In this document: positions 1 through 6,794 of the stretch, piece after piece | Position numbering within the stretch: position 1 is the first letter of the stretch | How the letters are laid out: every line of letters starts with the position of its first letter | NCBI GenBank assembly: GCA_030530185.1 | Contig: JAUMVL010000062.1 | Location: 1-9,477 of the forward strand | Length of the DNA: 9,477 nt | From: Clostridia bacterium | GTDB lineage: Bacteria; Bacillota; Clostridia; Christensenellales; CAG-138 | Reading direction: 5' to 3' | Position numbers and translations under genes: made by a program | Notes under the pieces: generated by a model | What the model was told of the DNA's origin: nothing | The model's input: the letters and a program-made list of their open reading frames with translations, nothing else | Databases searched by the model: none

Positions 1-107
1 GGGAATTCAACGTCACGCGCGAGCGCATCCGCCAGATCGAGGCAAAGGCGCTGCGCAAGCTCCGCCATCCGTCGCGCAGCAAGAAGCTCAAGGACTTTTT
101 GGAATAA
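1..107 (+). CDS. rpoD: Primary RNA polymerase sigma factor (RpoD/SigA), C-terminal end, partial
   Basis: This is the 3' end of a gene that begins before the window; the readable frame starts at base 3 and ends with TAA at 105-107. The 34 visible residues start EFNVTRERIRQIEAKALRKL, continue with LRHPSRSKKLKDF and end in LE. This is the hallmark of sigma-70 region 4.2: the helix-turn-helix that binds the -35 promoter element (VTRERIRQIE), followed by the conserved basic tail of housekeeping sigma factors. The R-x-R-x-x-Q-I-E recognition helix and the RS-KL-DFL ending favour the primary sigma factor over an alternative one, though only the tail can be seen. The next gene, ileS, starts 36 bases downstream with no terminator hairpin between, so the two are probably co-transcribed. 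Confidence 0.93.
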   Translation, partial: EFNVTRERIRQIEAKALRKLRHPSRSKKLKDFLE

Positions 108-143
108 GATTCCACGGAATGATCGAAGTATTTGGAGAACAGG

Positions 144-3100
144 ATGTACAAGAAAGTATCGACCGACATGAATTTCGTCGCGCGCGAGCTCGAAACGCTC
201 GCGTTCTGGAAAGAGAACAAGGTCTTTGAAAAGAGCGTGGCGCTGCGCAAGGGCGCGCCGACCTACACGTTCTTTGACGGACCGCCGACCGCCAACGGCA
301 AGCCGCATATCGGTCATGTCTTAACGCGCAGCATCAAGGACCTGATCCCGCGTTACAAGACGATGAAGGGCTATGACGTACTGCGCAAGGCCGGCTGGGA
401 TACGCACGGCCTGCCCGTGGAGCTCGAAGTCGAAAAGATGCTCGGCCTCGACGGCAAGGAACAGATCGAAGCGTACGGCGTCGAGCCGTTCATCAAGGCT
501 TGCAAGGAATCCGTCTGTAAGTATGAGAGCCAGTGGGAACAGATGAGCGACCGCGTCGCCTACTGGTGCGACATGAAGGACCCGTACGTCACCTATCACG
601 ACAACTACATCGAGTCCGAGTGGTGGGCGCTCAAAACGATCCACGAAAAGGGCCTTCTGTATAAGGGACACAAGATCGTACCCTACTGCCCGCGCTGCGG
701 CACGGCGCTGAGCTCGCACGAGGTCGCGCAGGGTTATCACGACGTGAAGGAAACCTCCGCGATTGCAAAGTTCTATCTCAAGGACGGCAGCGGGGTCGCA
801 TTCCTTGCCTGGACGACGACGCCGTGGACGCTCCCGTCGAACGTTGCGCTGTGCGTCAACGCGCACGAGAGCTATGTCAAAGTGCGCAAGGGCGAGGACG
901 TCTATATCATGGCCGAGGCGCTTGTGCATACCGTGCTCGGCGAGGACGCCGAGATCCTCGATCGCTGCCTCGGCAGAGACCTTGAAGGCATGGAGTATGA
1001 GCCGCTGTTCGACCTTCCGGTCAACTTTATGGGGAAGTCCGGCTATCGCGTCGTGTCCGACGATTACGTCACGCTGACCGACGGTACCGGCATCGTGCAT
1101 ATCGCGCCGGCATTCGGCGAGGACGACAACCGCGTCGGCAAGGCGTGGGAGCTGCCGTTTGTGCAGTTTGTCAACGCAAGCGGTCACCTCTCGGGCGGCA
1201 CGCCGTGGGACGGTCTGTTTGTCAAGGATGCGGACAAGCCGATTCTGGACGCATTGAAGGCGAGCGGCAAGCTCTTTGCCGCGCTGCCGTTTGAACACAG
1301 CTATCCGTTCTGCTGGCGCTGCGACACGCCTTTGATCTACTATGCCCGCGAGAGCTGGTTCATCAAAATGACTGCGGTCAAGGACAAGCTGATCCGCTTC
1401 AACCGCTCGGTCAACTGGATCCCCGATACGATCAAAGAGGGCCGCATGGGCAACTTCCTGGAAAACGTGATCGACTGGGGCATCTCCCGCGAACGCTACT
1501 GGGGCACGCCGCTGCCCGTTTGGACCTGCGAATGCGGCAATGTACATGTGATCGGCAGCAAGGCCGAGCTGAAAGCCATGTCGGACGACTGTCCGGACGA
1601 TATCGAGCTGCACAAGCCCTACATCGATCAGGTGCATGTGCGCTGCCCGAAGTGCGGCAAGATCATGAAGCGCGAGCCGGTCGTGATCGACTGCTGGTTC
1701 GACTCGGGTTCGATGCCGTTTGCACAGTGGCACTATCCGTTTGAAAACAAGGAGCTCTTTGAAAAGCGCTATCCCGCGGCGTTCATTTCCGAAGCCGTCG
1801 ATCAGACGCGCGGCTGGTTCTATACGCTGCTTGCGATCGCAACCTGCCTGTTCGACAAGGCGCCGTTTGAAAACTGCCTCGTGCTGGGCCTCGTGTGCGA
1901 CAAGGACGGCAAGAAGATGTCCAAGCACATCGGCAATGTCGTAGCGCCGCAGGATGTGCTCGACAAGCAGGGCGCCGACGCCGTGCGCTGGTACTTCTAT
2001 ACCGCATCCGCACCGTGGCTGCCGTCGCGCTTTTCGGGTGAGAACGTCTCCGAGTATCAGCGTAAGTTTATGTCCACGCTGTGGAACACCTATGCGTTCT
2101 ATATCCTCTACGCGGATATCGACAAGTTCGACCCGACCGAACACAGCTTAAAGCGCGAGAACCTGACGCTCATGGATCGGTGGATCCTGTCGCGCCTGCA
2201 GACGCTGATTCAGACCGTGGACGACGATCTCGACAACATCCGCATCACCGAGGCGGGCAGAGAATTGCAGGCGTTTGTGGACGATCTGTCCAATTGGTAT
2301 GTGCGCCGCTGCCGCGATCGGTACTGGGGCGCCGAGATGACGGACGACAAGGAAGCCGCCTACATGACGCTCTATACCGTGCTCAAAACGCTTGCGCTGC
2401 TGTCTGCGCCGTTCGTGCCGTTCATGAGCGAGGCGATGTACCAGAACATGGTACGCACCGTGGACGAGAGCGCGCCGCTTTCGGTCCATCTTTGCGACTA
2501 TCCGAAGGCCGACGAAAGCTTTGTGGACAAGGCACTTGAACAGGGAATGGAGCGCGTGCTCGAGATCGTCACGCTCGGCCGTGCCGCGCGCAACACCGCT
2601 TCGACGAAGATTCGTCAGCCGCTTGCCGAAATGTTCGTGCAGGGCGACGCGCTGACCGATGCCGAAACCGCGATCATCGCGGACGAGCTGAACATCAAGA
2701 AGGTCGCGTATGTGGCCGACGCGTCGGGCTTTATCAGCTATCAGACCAAGCCGCAGCTGCGCACCCTGGGGCCACGCTACGGAAAGCTGCTTCGCTCGAT
2801 CTCGGCGTATCTTGCCAAAGAAGGCGTCGGCGATGCGATCGTTGCCGCCCACAACCGCGGCGAGGACTATTCGTTTGACTGCGAAGGACAGACCGTGACG
2901 CTCGGCAAGGACGACGTGCTGGTGTCCGCACAGCAAAAGGCCGGTTTTGTGTCCGAGAGCGACAACGGATTGACCGTCGTATTGAACACGAACCTGACAC
3001 CCGAGCTGATCGAAGAGGGCAACGTCCGCGAGATCACGAGCAAGCTCCAGACGATGCGCAAGGAGGCTGGCTTTGAGGTCGCCGATCACATCACGATCGG

Positions 3101-3260
3101 CTACGATCCGGAGTCCAAGCTTGCGGAGCTTCTTTTGAAGAACGGTAAGCAGATCGCATCCGATACGCTTGCGGACGCGATCGAGCCAAAGCTTTCGGGC
3201 TATGAAAAGGTCTGGAATATCAACGGTAGCGAATTGAAGCTGTCGGTGGAAAAACGGTAA
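144..3260 (+). CDS. ileS: Isoleucyl-tRNA synthetase, long (IleRS2-like) form
   Basis: Cytoplasmic class Ia synthetase that joins isoleucine to tRNA-Ile using ATP and edits mischarged valine. About 1038 residues. An in-frame TTG at 132 would add four residues, but ATG 144 has GGAG at 134-137 with a six-base spacer and gives the family-like start MYKKVSTDMNF. Seen, in ATG-144 numbering: HIGH signature at 55-58 after PPTANGKP; GWDTHGLP in the Rossmann fold; two Cys pairs CPRC (182/185) and CWRC (390/393), probable zinc ligands; CP1 editing domain with WTTTPWT (223-229) and GEDD near 325-328; a second cysteine set CEC (462/464) and CPKC (501/504); KMSKH at 591-595 in place of KMSKS; then the anticodon-binding helical domain. 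The long C-terminal part, with GNVREITSKLQTMRKEAGFE near 959-978, matches the eukaryote-like IleRS2 type rather than the shorter IleRS1 with a C-terminal zinc finger. No T-box precedes it. The IleRS identity is certain; the subtype is inferred from length and C-terminus. Confidence 0.97.
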   Translation: MYKKVSTDMNFVARELETLAFWKENKVFEKSVALRKGAPTYTFFDGPPTANGKPHIGHVLTRSIKDLIPRYKTMKGYDVLRKAGWDTHGLPVELEVEKMLGLDGKEQIEAYGVEPFIKACKESVCKYESQWEQMSDRVAYWCDMKDPYVTYHDNYIESEWWALKTIHEKGLLYKGHKIVPYCPRCGTALSSHEVAQGYHDVKETSAIAKFYLKDGSGVAFLAWTTTPWTLPSNVALCVNAHESYVKVRKGEDVYIMAEALVHTVLGEDAEILDRCLGRDLEGMEYEPLFDLPVNFMGKSGYRVVSDDYVTLTDGTGIVHIAPAFGEDDNRVGKAWELPFVQFVNASGHLSGGTPWDGLFVKDADKPILDALKASGKLFAALPFEHSYPFCWRCDTPLIYYARESWFIKMTAVKDKLIRFNRSVNWIPDTIKEGRMGNFLENVIDWGISRERYWGTPLPVWTCECGNVHVIGSKAELKAMSDDCPDDIELHKPYIDQVHVRCPKCGKIMKREPVVIDCWFDSGSMPFAQWHYPFENKELFEKRYPAAFISEAVDQTRGWFYTLLAIATCLFDKAPFENCLVLGLVCDKDGKKMSKHIGNVVAPQDVLDKQGADAVRWYFYTASAPWLPSRFSGENVSEYQRKFMSTLWNTYAFYILYADIDKFDPTEHSLKRENLTLMDRWILSRLQTLIQTVDDDLDNIRITEAGRELQAFVDDLSNWYVRRCRDRYWGAEMTDDKEAAYMTLYTVLKTLALLSAPFVPFMSEAMYQNMVRTVDESAPLSVHLCDYPKADESFVDKALEQGMERVLEIVTLGRAARNTASTKIRQPLAEMFVQGDALTDAETAIIADELNIKKVAYVADASGFISYQTKPQLRTLGPRYGKLLRSISAYLAKEGVGDAIVAAHNRGEDYSFDCEGQTVTLGKDDVLVSAQQKAGFVSESDNGLTVVLNTNLTPELIEEGNVREITSKLQTMRKEAGFEVADHITIGYDPESKLAELLLKNGKQIASDTLADAIEPKLSGYEKVWNINGSELKLSVEKR

Positions 3261-3266
3261 GAAAGC

Positions 3267-3292
3267 CGGGCGTTTGGCTTGACAAACGCCCG
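3267..3292. repeat. Perfect 10-bp inverted repeat between ileS and thrS, overlapping the thrS -35 box
   Basis: CGGGCGTTTG at 3267-3276 is exactly complementary to CAAACGCCCG at 3283-3292, with a six-base loop (GCTTGA). It begins six bases after the ileS stop codon and is the only terminator-like hairpin there. On the + strand no T-run follows it (the next bases are AAACATGA), so it would be a poor intrinsic terminator for ileS; on the - strand the flank reads GGCTTTCTT, but no gene is seen upstream on that strand. The loop and the start of the right arm contain the TTGACA -35 element of the thrS promoter, so the repeat could also act as a protein-binding operator. Which role it has cannot be decided from sequence. 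Confidence 0.75.
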
Positions 3293-3306
3293 AAACATGA
3301 TATAAT
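3279..3306 (+). promoter_or_regulatory. Sigma-A type promoter for the T-box leader and thrS
   Basis: TTGACA at 3279-3284 and TATAAT at 3301-3306 are both perfect consensus boxes, separated by 16 bases (one short of the optimal 17). Transcription should start around 3312-3314, immediately before the first base-paired segment of the T-box Stem I, which supports the assignment. The -35 box lies inside the inverted repeat at 3267-3292. Confidence 0.9.
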
Positions 3307-3311
3307 GACTG

Positions 3312-3513
3312 TACTTTGAGAGGATTTCGGAAGCAGTACCGTTTATCGGCACGGCAGAGCGAGCGATCGGGTGGTGCAAGGATCGCGCCGTGTACAGCGG
3401 GAAGACCGCCGAAGGATCGAAGCGGGTGCGCCCGATATTGCGCGCAAGAGTCCCAAACAGGGTGGAACCACGCATTGCAGCGTCCTTGTATTACGCAAGG
3501 ACGCTTTTCTTGT
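3312..3513 (+). ncRNA. T-box riboswitch (threonine, specifier ACC) controlling thrS
   Basis: An untranslated leader that binds tRNA-Thr and lets transcription continue into thrS when the tRNA is uncharged. Stem I can be drawn in full: base helix 3314-3318 with 3418-3422; an asymmetric GA-rich kink; helix 3326-3330 (TTCGG) with 3409-3413 (CCGAA); specifier loop with AGTA at 3335-3338 opposite GAAGACCG at 3401-3408; helix 3339-3341 with 3398-3400; helix 3350-3355 (CACGGC) with 3387-3392 (GCCGTG); AGAG-type bulge at 3356-3362; distal helix 3363-3368 (GCGATC) with 3381-3386 closing a GGTGGTGCAAG loop. The specifier ACC at 3405-3407 codes for threonine. CGGG/CCCG at 3423-3434 is a candidate Stem III. 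The T-box sequence AGGGTGGAACCACGC is at 3459-3473. Its TGGA bulge would pair with tRNA ending U-CCA. The antiterminator (3459-3473 with about 3480-3486) competes with the terminator at 3479-3511. The start is estimated from the promoter. Confidence 0.95.
3479..3511 (+). terminator. T-box attenuator terminator upstream of thrS
   Basis: AGCGTCCTTG at 3479-3488 pairs perfectly with CAAGGACGCT at 3496-3505 around a seven-base loop, followed by a T-rich run (TTTTCTT, 3505-3511). The 5' arm is also the partner of the T-box sequence 3459-3473, so the terminator and antiterminator exclude each other, as expected for T-box control of transcription. Confidence 0.93.
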
Positions 3514-3533
3514 CGAAAGACGCGTCTTTCGAC
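3512..3533. repeat. Perfect 22-base palindrome directly after the T-box terminator
   Basis: GTCGAAAGACG at 3512-3522 is followed at once by its exact reverse complement CGTCTTTCGAC at 3523-3533. In RNA this could fold as a nine-base-pair stem with a CGCG loop, on the read-through transcript that reaches thrS. No T-run follows directly (GGGAGATTTTC), so a second intrinsic terminator is unlikely. It may be an RNA stability or processing element, or a DNA-binding site; the sequence does not decide. Confidence 0.7.
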
Positions 3534-3687
3534 GGGAGATTTTCAGCCCCGCCTAAAAACCGATGTGTTTTCGGGCGGCGGGTCTATACGGTGTCAAATG
3601 AGATACGCCTGTCGCCGAATTTGACGGATGATATGGATAGGCGGATTCATACAAACGAAAGTACCTGAACTTATAAACTATCATTTT
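3534..3687 (+). other. Remaining thrS leader: structured, no convincing gene
   Basis: The stretch between the palindrome and the thrS ribosome binding site. It holds an inverted repeat CCCGCC (3548-3553) / GGCGGG (3577-3582), with a nested CCGA (3560-3563) / TCGG (3571-3574), and a second one, GTCAAAT (3593-3599) / ATTTGAC (3619-3625). A nine-codon frame (including stop) at 3598-3624 (MRYACRRI) has no good ribosome binding site. TTGACG at 3621-3626 lacks a matching -10 box at normal spacing. From about 3643 to 3687 the sequence is AT-rich and probably unpaired, leaving the thrS start accessible. Confidence 0.5.
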
Positions 3688-3693
3688 GGAGGG
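3688..3693 (+). promoter_or_regulatory. Ribosome binding site of thrS
   Basis: GGAGGG lies eight bases before ATG 3702, a strong Shine-Dalgarno match that fixes the thrS start. Confidence 0.9.
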
Positions 3694-3701
3694 TTATTCC
3701 T

Positions 3702-5627
3702 ATGCAAATTACGTTCCCCGATGGTTCCGTGCGGGAATACGAAAACGGAACAAACGGCCTCGACATCGCGGCATCGCTGAGCCAGGGTCTTCGCAAATCG
3801 GTCATCTGCTGTGAGATCGACGGCGTCCGCACCGACGCGTTCGCTCCGATCAACAGGGATTGCAGCCTGAAGTTCCTCACCTTCGAGGATGAGGATGGAC
3901 GCTGGACGTATCGTCACACCGCATCGCATATCTTGGCGCAGGCGGTCAAGCGTCTGTGGCCGGAGGTAAAGCTTGCCATCGGCCCCGCGATCAAGGACGG
4001 CTTCTATTACGATTTCGACGCGCCGTTTACGTTCTCGACCGAGGATTTCAAGAAGATCGAAAAGACGATGGATCAGATCTGCCGCGAGAACCTGCGGCTC
4101 GAACGCTTCGAGCTCCCGCGCGAGGAAGCGATCCGGTTCATGGAAGAGAAGGGCGAGCCGTACAAGGTCGAGCTGATTCGCGATCTGCCCGAGGATGAGG
4201 TCATCAGCTTCTACCGGCAGGGCGAGTTTGTCGATCTGTGCGCCGGCACGCACGTCGCTTCAACCGCGCGCGTTAAGAATCTGAAGCTGCTGAGCGTTGC
4301 GGGCGCCTACTGGCGCGGCAGCGAAAAGAACAAGATGCTGCAACGCATCTACGGCACGGCGTTTGAGAAGAAAGAGGATTTGCAGGCGTATCTGACGAAG
4401 CTCGAGGAAGCCAAAAAGCGCGACCATCGCAAGCTTGGCAAGGAACTGCATCTGTTCATGACGGACGAGCTCGTCGGCAAGGGCATGCCGATGTTCCTCC
4501 CGAAGGGCTATACGCTGTGGCGCATCCTTGAGAACTACATCCGCGACAAGGAGATTAAGTCCGGCTATCAGCACGTTCTGACGCCCTGCATCGGCACGGT
4601 CGATCTGTATAAGATCTCGGGCCACTGGGATCACTATCAGCAGAACATGTTCCCGGCGATGAACGTTGAGGATGAAACGTATGTGCTGCGCCCGATGAAC
4701 TGCCCGCACCATATGCGTATCTATGCCAACTCGCCGCATTCCTATCGCAACCTGCCGGTGCGCATCGGTGAGATCGCGCACGACTTCCGCTATGAAGCGT
4801 CCGGTACGCTCAAGGGCATCGAGCGCGGACGGCATTTCTGCCAGAACGACGCGCATCTGTTCGTCACGCCCGAGCAGATCAAGGACGAGTTTGCCAAGGT
4901 TGTCGATCTGATCTTCACGACCTATAAGGATTTCGGCATTACCGATTACCGCTGCGTGCTGTCGCTTCGCGATCCGGCCGACAAGGTGAAGTATCACGAC
5001 GACGACGAGATGTGGAACACCGCCGAGTCCGCCCTGCGCGACGTGCTGAATTCGCTCGGGCTCGAATACACCGAGGAGATCGGCGAGGCCGCGTTCTACG
5101 GCCCGAAGCTCGATGTCAACGTAACCCCGGCGGTCGGCGCGGAATACACGCTGTCCACCTGCCAGCTCGACTTCTGCCTGCCGGCACGGTTCAACCTGAC
5201 CTACATCGACAAGGACGGCAAGGAACGGACGCCGGTCGTACTGCACCGTGCGATTCTGGGCTCGCTCGACCGCTTTATGGCGTACCTGATCGAGGAGACG
5301 ATGGGCGCGTTCCCGACGTGGCTTGCGCCGGAGCAGGTCCGCATCCTGCCGATCACCGACCGCACCGTGGAATATTCGAACCGGCTTGCGGCAAAGCTCG
5401 AAGAGCACGACATCCGCGTGGAGGTCGACGCCCGCAACGAGAAGATCGGGTTCAAGATCCGTGAGGCGCAGATGCAGAAGACGCCGTACATGCTCGTCAT
5501 CGGCGACAAGGAGGCGGAGGAGAACACCGTTGCCGTTCGCTCCCGCAAGGAGGGAGATCTCGGCGCAATGCCTTTGGACGCGTTCCTTGATAAGATTTCA
5601 GAGGAGATTCGCACCAAGGCAAAATAA
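3702..5627 (+). CDS. thrS: Threonyl-tRNA synthetase
   Basis: Cytoplasmic class II synthetase that charges tRNA-Thr and hydrolyses mischarged Ser-tRNA-Thr. It has 641 residues, a normal length. Domains in order: N-terminal TGS domain (about 1-60); editing domain with HTASH (H72, H76) and CAGTH (C180, H184), the metal and editing signature; class II catalytic core (about 245-535); C-terminal anticodon-binding domain (about 540-641). The three catalytic zinc ligands are present: C334 in RPMNCPHH, H385 in QNDAHLF and H515 in VLHRAILG. Motif 2 is FRYEASGTLKGIERGRHF, starting at F362, with the catalytic arginine R363. Motif 3 is HRAILGSLDRF. The editing residues are intact, so proofreading is expected. 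The ATG at 3702 is preceded by a strong Shine-Dalgarno site. The gene is transcribed from its own promoter through a threonine T-box and ends in a strong terminator, so it looks like a single-gene unit. Confidence 0.98.
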   Translation: MQITFPDGSVREYENGTNGLDIAASLSQGLRKSVICCEIDGVRTDAFAPINRDCSLKFLTFEDEDGRWTYRHTASHILAQAVKRLWPEVKLAIGPAIKDGFYYDFDAPFTFSTEDFKKIEKTMDQICRENLRLERFELPREEAIRFMEEKGEPYKVELIRDLPEDEVISFYRQGEFVDLCAGTHVASTARVKNLKLLSVAGAYWRGSEKNKMLQRIYGTAFEKKEDLQAYLTKLEEAKKRDHRKLGKELHLFMTDELVGKGMPMFLPKGYTLWRILENYIRDKEIKSGYQHVLTPCIGTVDLYKISGHWDHYQQNMFPAMNVEDETYVLRPMNCPHHMRIYANSPHSYRNLPVRIGEIAHDFRYEASGTLKGIERGRHFCQNDAHLFVTPEQIKDEFAKVVDLIFTTYKDFGITDYRCVLSLRDPADKVKYHDDDEMWNTAESALRDVLNSLGLEYTEEIGEAAFYGPKLDVNVTPAVGAEYTLSTCQLDFCLPARFNLTYIDKDGKERTPVVLHRAILGSLDRFMAYLIEETMGAFPTWLAPEQVRILPITDRTVEYSNRLAAKLEEHDIRVEVDARNEKIGFKIREAQMQKTPYMLVIGDKEAEENTVAVRSRKEGDLGAMPLDAFLDKISEEIRTKAK

Positions 5628-5644
5628 TCGACTGAACCGGAATG

Positions 5645-5682
5645 CAGGGAACCGCACAACAGCGGTTCCCTGTTTCTGTTTT
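5645..5682 (+). terminator. Intrinsic terminator of thrS
   Basis: CAGGGAACCGC at 5645-5655 pairs perfectly over 11 bases with GCGGTTCCCTG at 5662-5672 around a six-base loop, followed by TTTCTGTTTT (5673-5682). It lies 17 bases after the thrS stop codon and separates thrS from the next operon. Confidence 0.96.
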
Positions 5683-5699
5683 GGCTGATGACATTCTGC

Positions 5700-5728
5700 T
5701 TGACTGGGGAGCGCATTTGGCGTAAAAT
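5700..5728 (+). promoter_or_regulatory. Promoter of the yybS-gdpP-rplI-dnaB operon
   Basis: TTGACT (5700-5705) and TAAAAT (5723-5728) are spaced by the ideal 17 bases, just after the thrS terminator. Transcription would start near 5734-5736, which rules out the upstream in-frame ATG at 5688 as the translation start of the next gene. Confidence 0.82.
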
Positions 5729-5753
5729 AAACAACATGGAGAAGTCTGCTCAA

Positions 5754-6794
5754 ATGGAACGAAAACCGGCATACGGGTGGGTTGTGCTCGCGGCGGCGGC
5801 GACGGCGGCGCTGTGCTATCTTCCGCATCTGCACCTTGCATTTTCGGCGGTCGAAGAGGATGCAAAGCTGATGGCGGCGTTCGGAACGCTGACCACGTTT
5901 GCGATTCAGGCGATTCTGATGCTTCCGCTGCTGTGCGTCACACCGGCGCTGTGGGCGCGCAGCGCCTGGCGCACGCACCCGGCTGCGCTCGTTCTGCTTG
6001 CGCTGGTTGCGTTTGCCACGGGGCACATGGCGGGCGGAACGGTGCAGGAGGGACTGTATGCGATGCTGCTGATCGCGCCTGCGGGCGCGCTGATCTACGG
6101 CATGCAGCGCATGAAGCTCTCCAATTTTCGCGTGGTCTTTTACGGATCGATCGCGCTGCTGGCCGGATTGTTCGGTCAGATCTGTCTGCCGTCGATGCTT
6201 GCCGAAGGGGATGCGTATCTGGCGCTGAAAAATCTCGTTTCGGCATACGAGGTCGAATGGAATTACATGGCCGAGCTGATGACCGGCATCGACGCATCGC
6301 AGAGGGAAGCGACTCAGGCGATCGGGGATATGCTCGCCGAACTGAAGATCTATCCCGAGGTATCGACGCTGCAGCTGCTGTATTATCCGGCGGCGCTTGC
6401 GGCGCTTGCGAACGGGCTTTTATCGCATCTATTCAACCGCAGAGGCGGGGCCGATTTACAAAAGCTCCCGCCGTTTGAGGAATGGCAGGTCGAATCCGGC
6501 TACTTCTACGGCACGCTGGCCTTAACCGCTGTCGCCTATATTCTGACGATGACGGGCGTTTCCTACGGCATGGGTTTGCTGCGCGTAGCGTATGCGATGT
6601 GGCTGCTGCCGATGTCGCTCGCGGGACTGTGCGCCTTAAAGCGCTGGACGAAGGGCCGGGCCTGGGTGTTTGTCCTCGCCTGCGTGTTTACGGGCCTGTT
6701 CTATTCGATGGTCGGACAAATGCTTGCAATCTTGGGCATGCTCAGCTTTCTACAGCAGCGGATGAAACGACGGATGCAGGGAGGAGACAAATGA
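5754..6794 (+). CDS. yybS: YybS-like DUF2232 integral membrane protein
   Basis: A polytopic membrane protein of unknown function, about 346 residues. It has roughly eight or nine hydrophobic segments (near 8-30, 44-64, 76-94, 99-117, 125-148, 206-226, 250-268, 275-293 and 302-328, from ATG 5754). A polar stretch at about 150-203 lies between segments, and the short LPPFEEWQVE (about 238-247), with its conserved-looking F and W, resembles the DUF2232/YybS signature. Assignment rests on this together with its place directly before gdpP, rplI and dnaB, as in Bacillus subtilis. The start is uncertain: ATG 5688 lies upstream of the promoter; ATG 5736 falls on the predicted transcription start and would be nearly leaderless; ATG 5754 has GGAG at 5738-5741, with a rather long 12-base spacer, and is preferred. 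The stop overlaps the gdpP start as ATGA, suggesting translational coupling and a role linked to GdpP at the membrane, which is inference. Confidence 0.85.
   Translation: MERKPAYGWVVLAAAATAALCYLPHLHLAFSAVEEDAKLMAAFGTLTTFAIQAILMLPLLCVTPALWARSAWRTHPAALVLLALVAFATGHMAGGTVQEGLYAMLLIAPAGALIYGMQRMKLSNFRVVFYGSIALLAGLFGQICLPSMLAEGDAYLALKNLVSAYEVEWNYMAELMTGIDASQREATQAIGDMLAELKIYPEVSTLQLLYYPAALAALANGLLSHLFNRRGGADLQKLPPFEEWQVESGYFYGTLALTAVAYILTMTGVSYGMGLLRVAYAMWLLPMSLAGLCALKRWTKGRAWVFVLACVFTGLFYSMVGQMLAILGMLSFLQQRMKRRMQGGDK

Noticed and set aside
109..120. ATTCC/GGAAT short repeat between rpoD and ileS
   Set aside because: Five base pairs with a two-base loop and no T-run; too weak for a terminator and expected by chance.
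321..2144. 607-codon open frame on the - strand inside ileS
   Set aside because: It lies opposite a certain ileS gene, has no ribosome binding site or recognisable protein features, and such frames are expected opposite genes with strong G/C third-position bias.
2148..3089. 313-codon open frame on the - strand inside ileS
   Set aside because: Same reasons: a shadow of the ileS codon bias with arginine- and histidine-rich composition and no family resemblance.
3316..3668. Overlapping short frames across the T-box leader
   Set aside because: The region folds as a T-box riboswitch; the frames have no ribosome binding sites and cross the terminator.
3621..3677. Possible second thrS promoter (TTGACG; TATAAA at 3672)
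   Set aside because: The two boxes are too far apart to work together, and neither has a good partner at normal spacing.
4260..5408. 382-codon open frame on the - strand inside thrS
   Set aside because: Antisense to thrS with low-complexity composition and no initiation signals.
6482..6790. Upstream extension of the gdpP frame
   Set aside because: It overlaps yybS in another frame and lacks family similarity; the strong Shine-Dalgarno site at about 6779-6786 and the membrane-helix start place gdpP at 6791.
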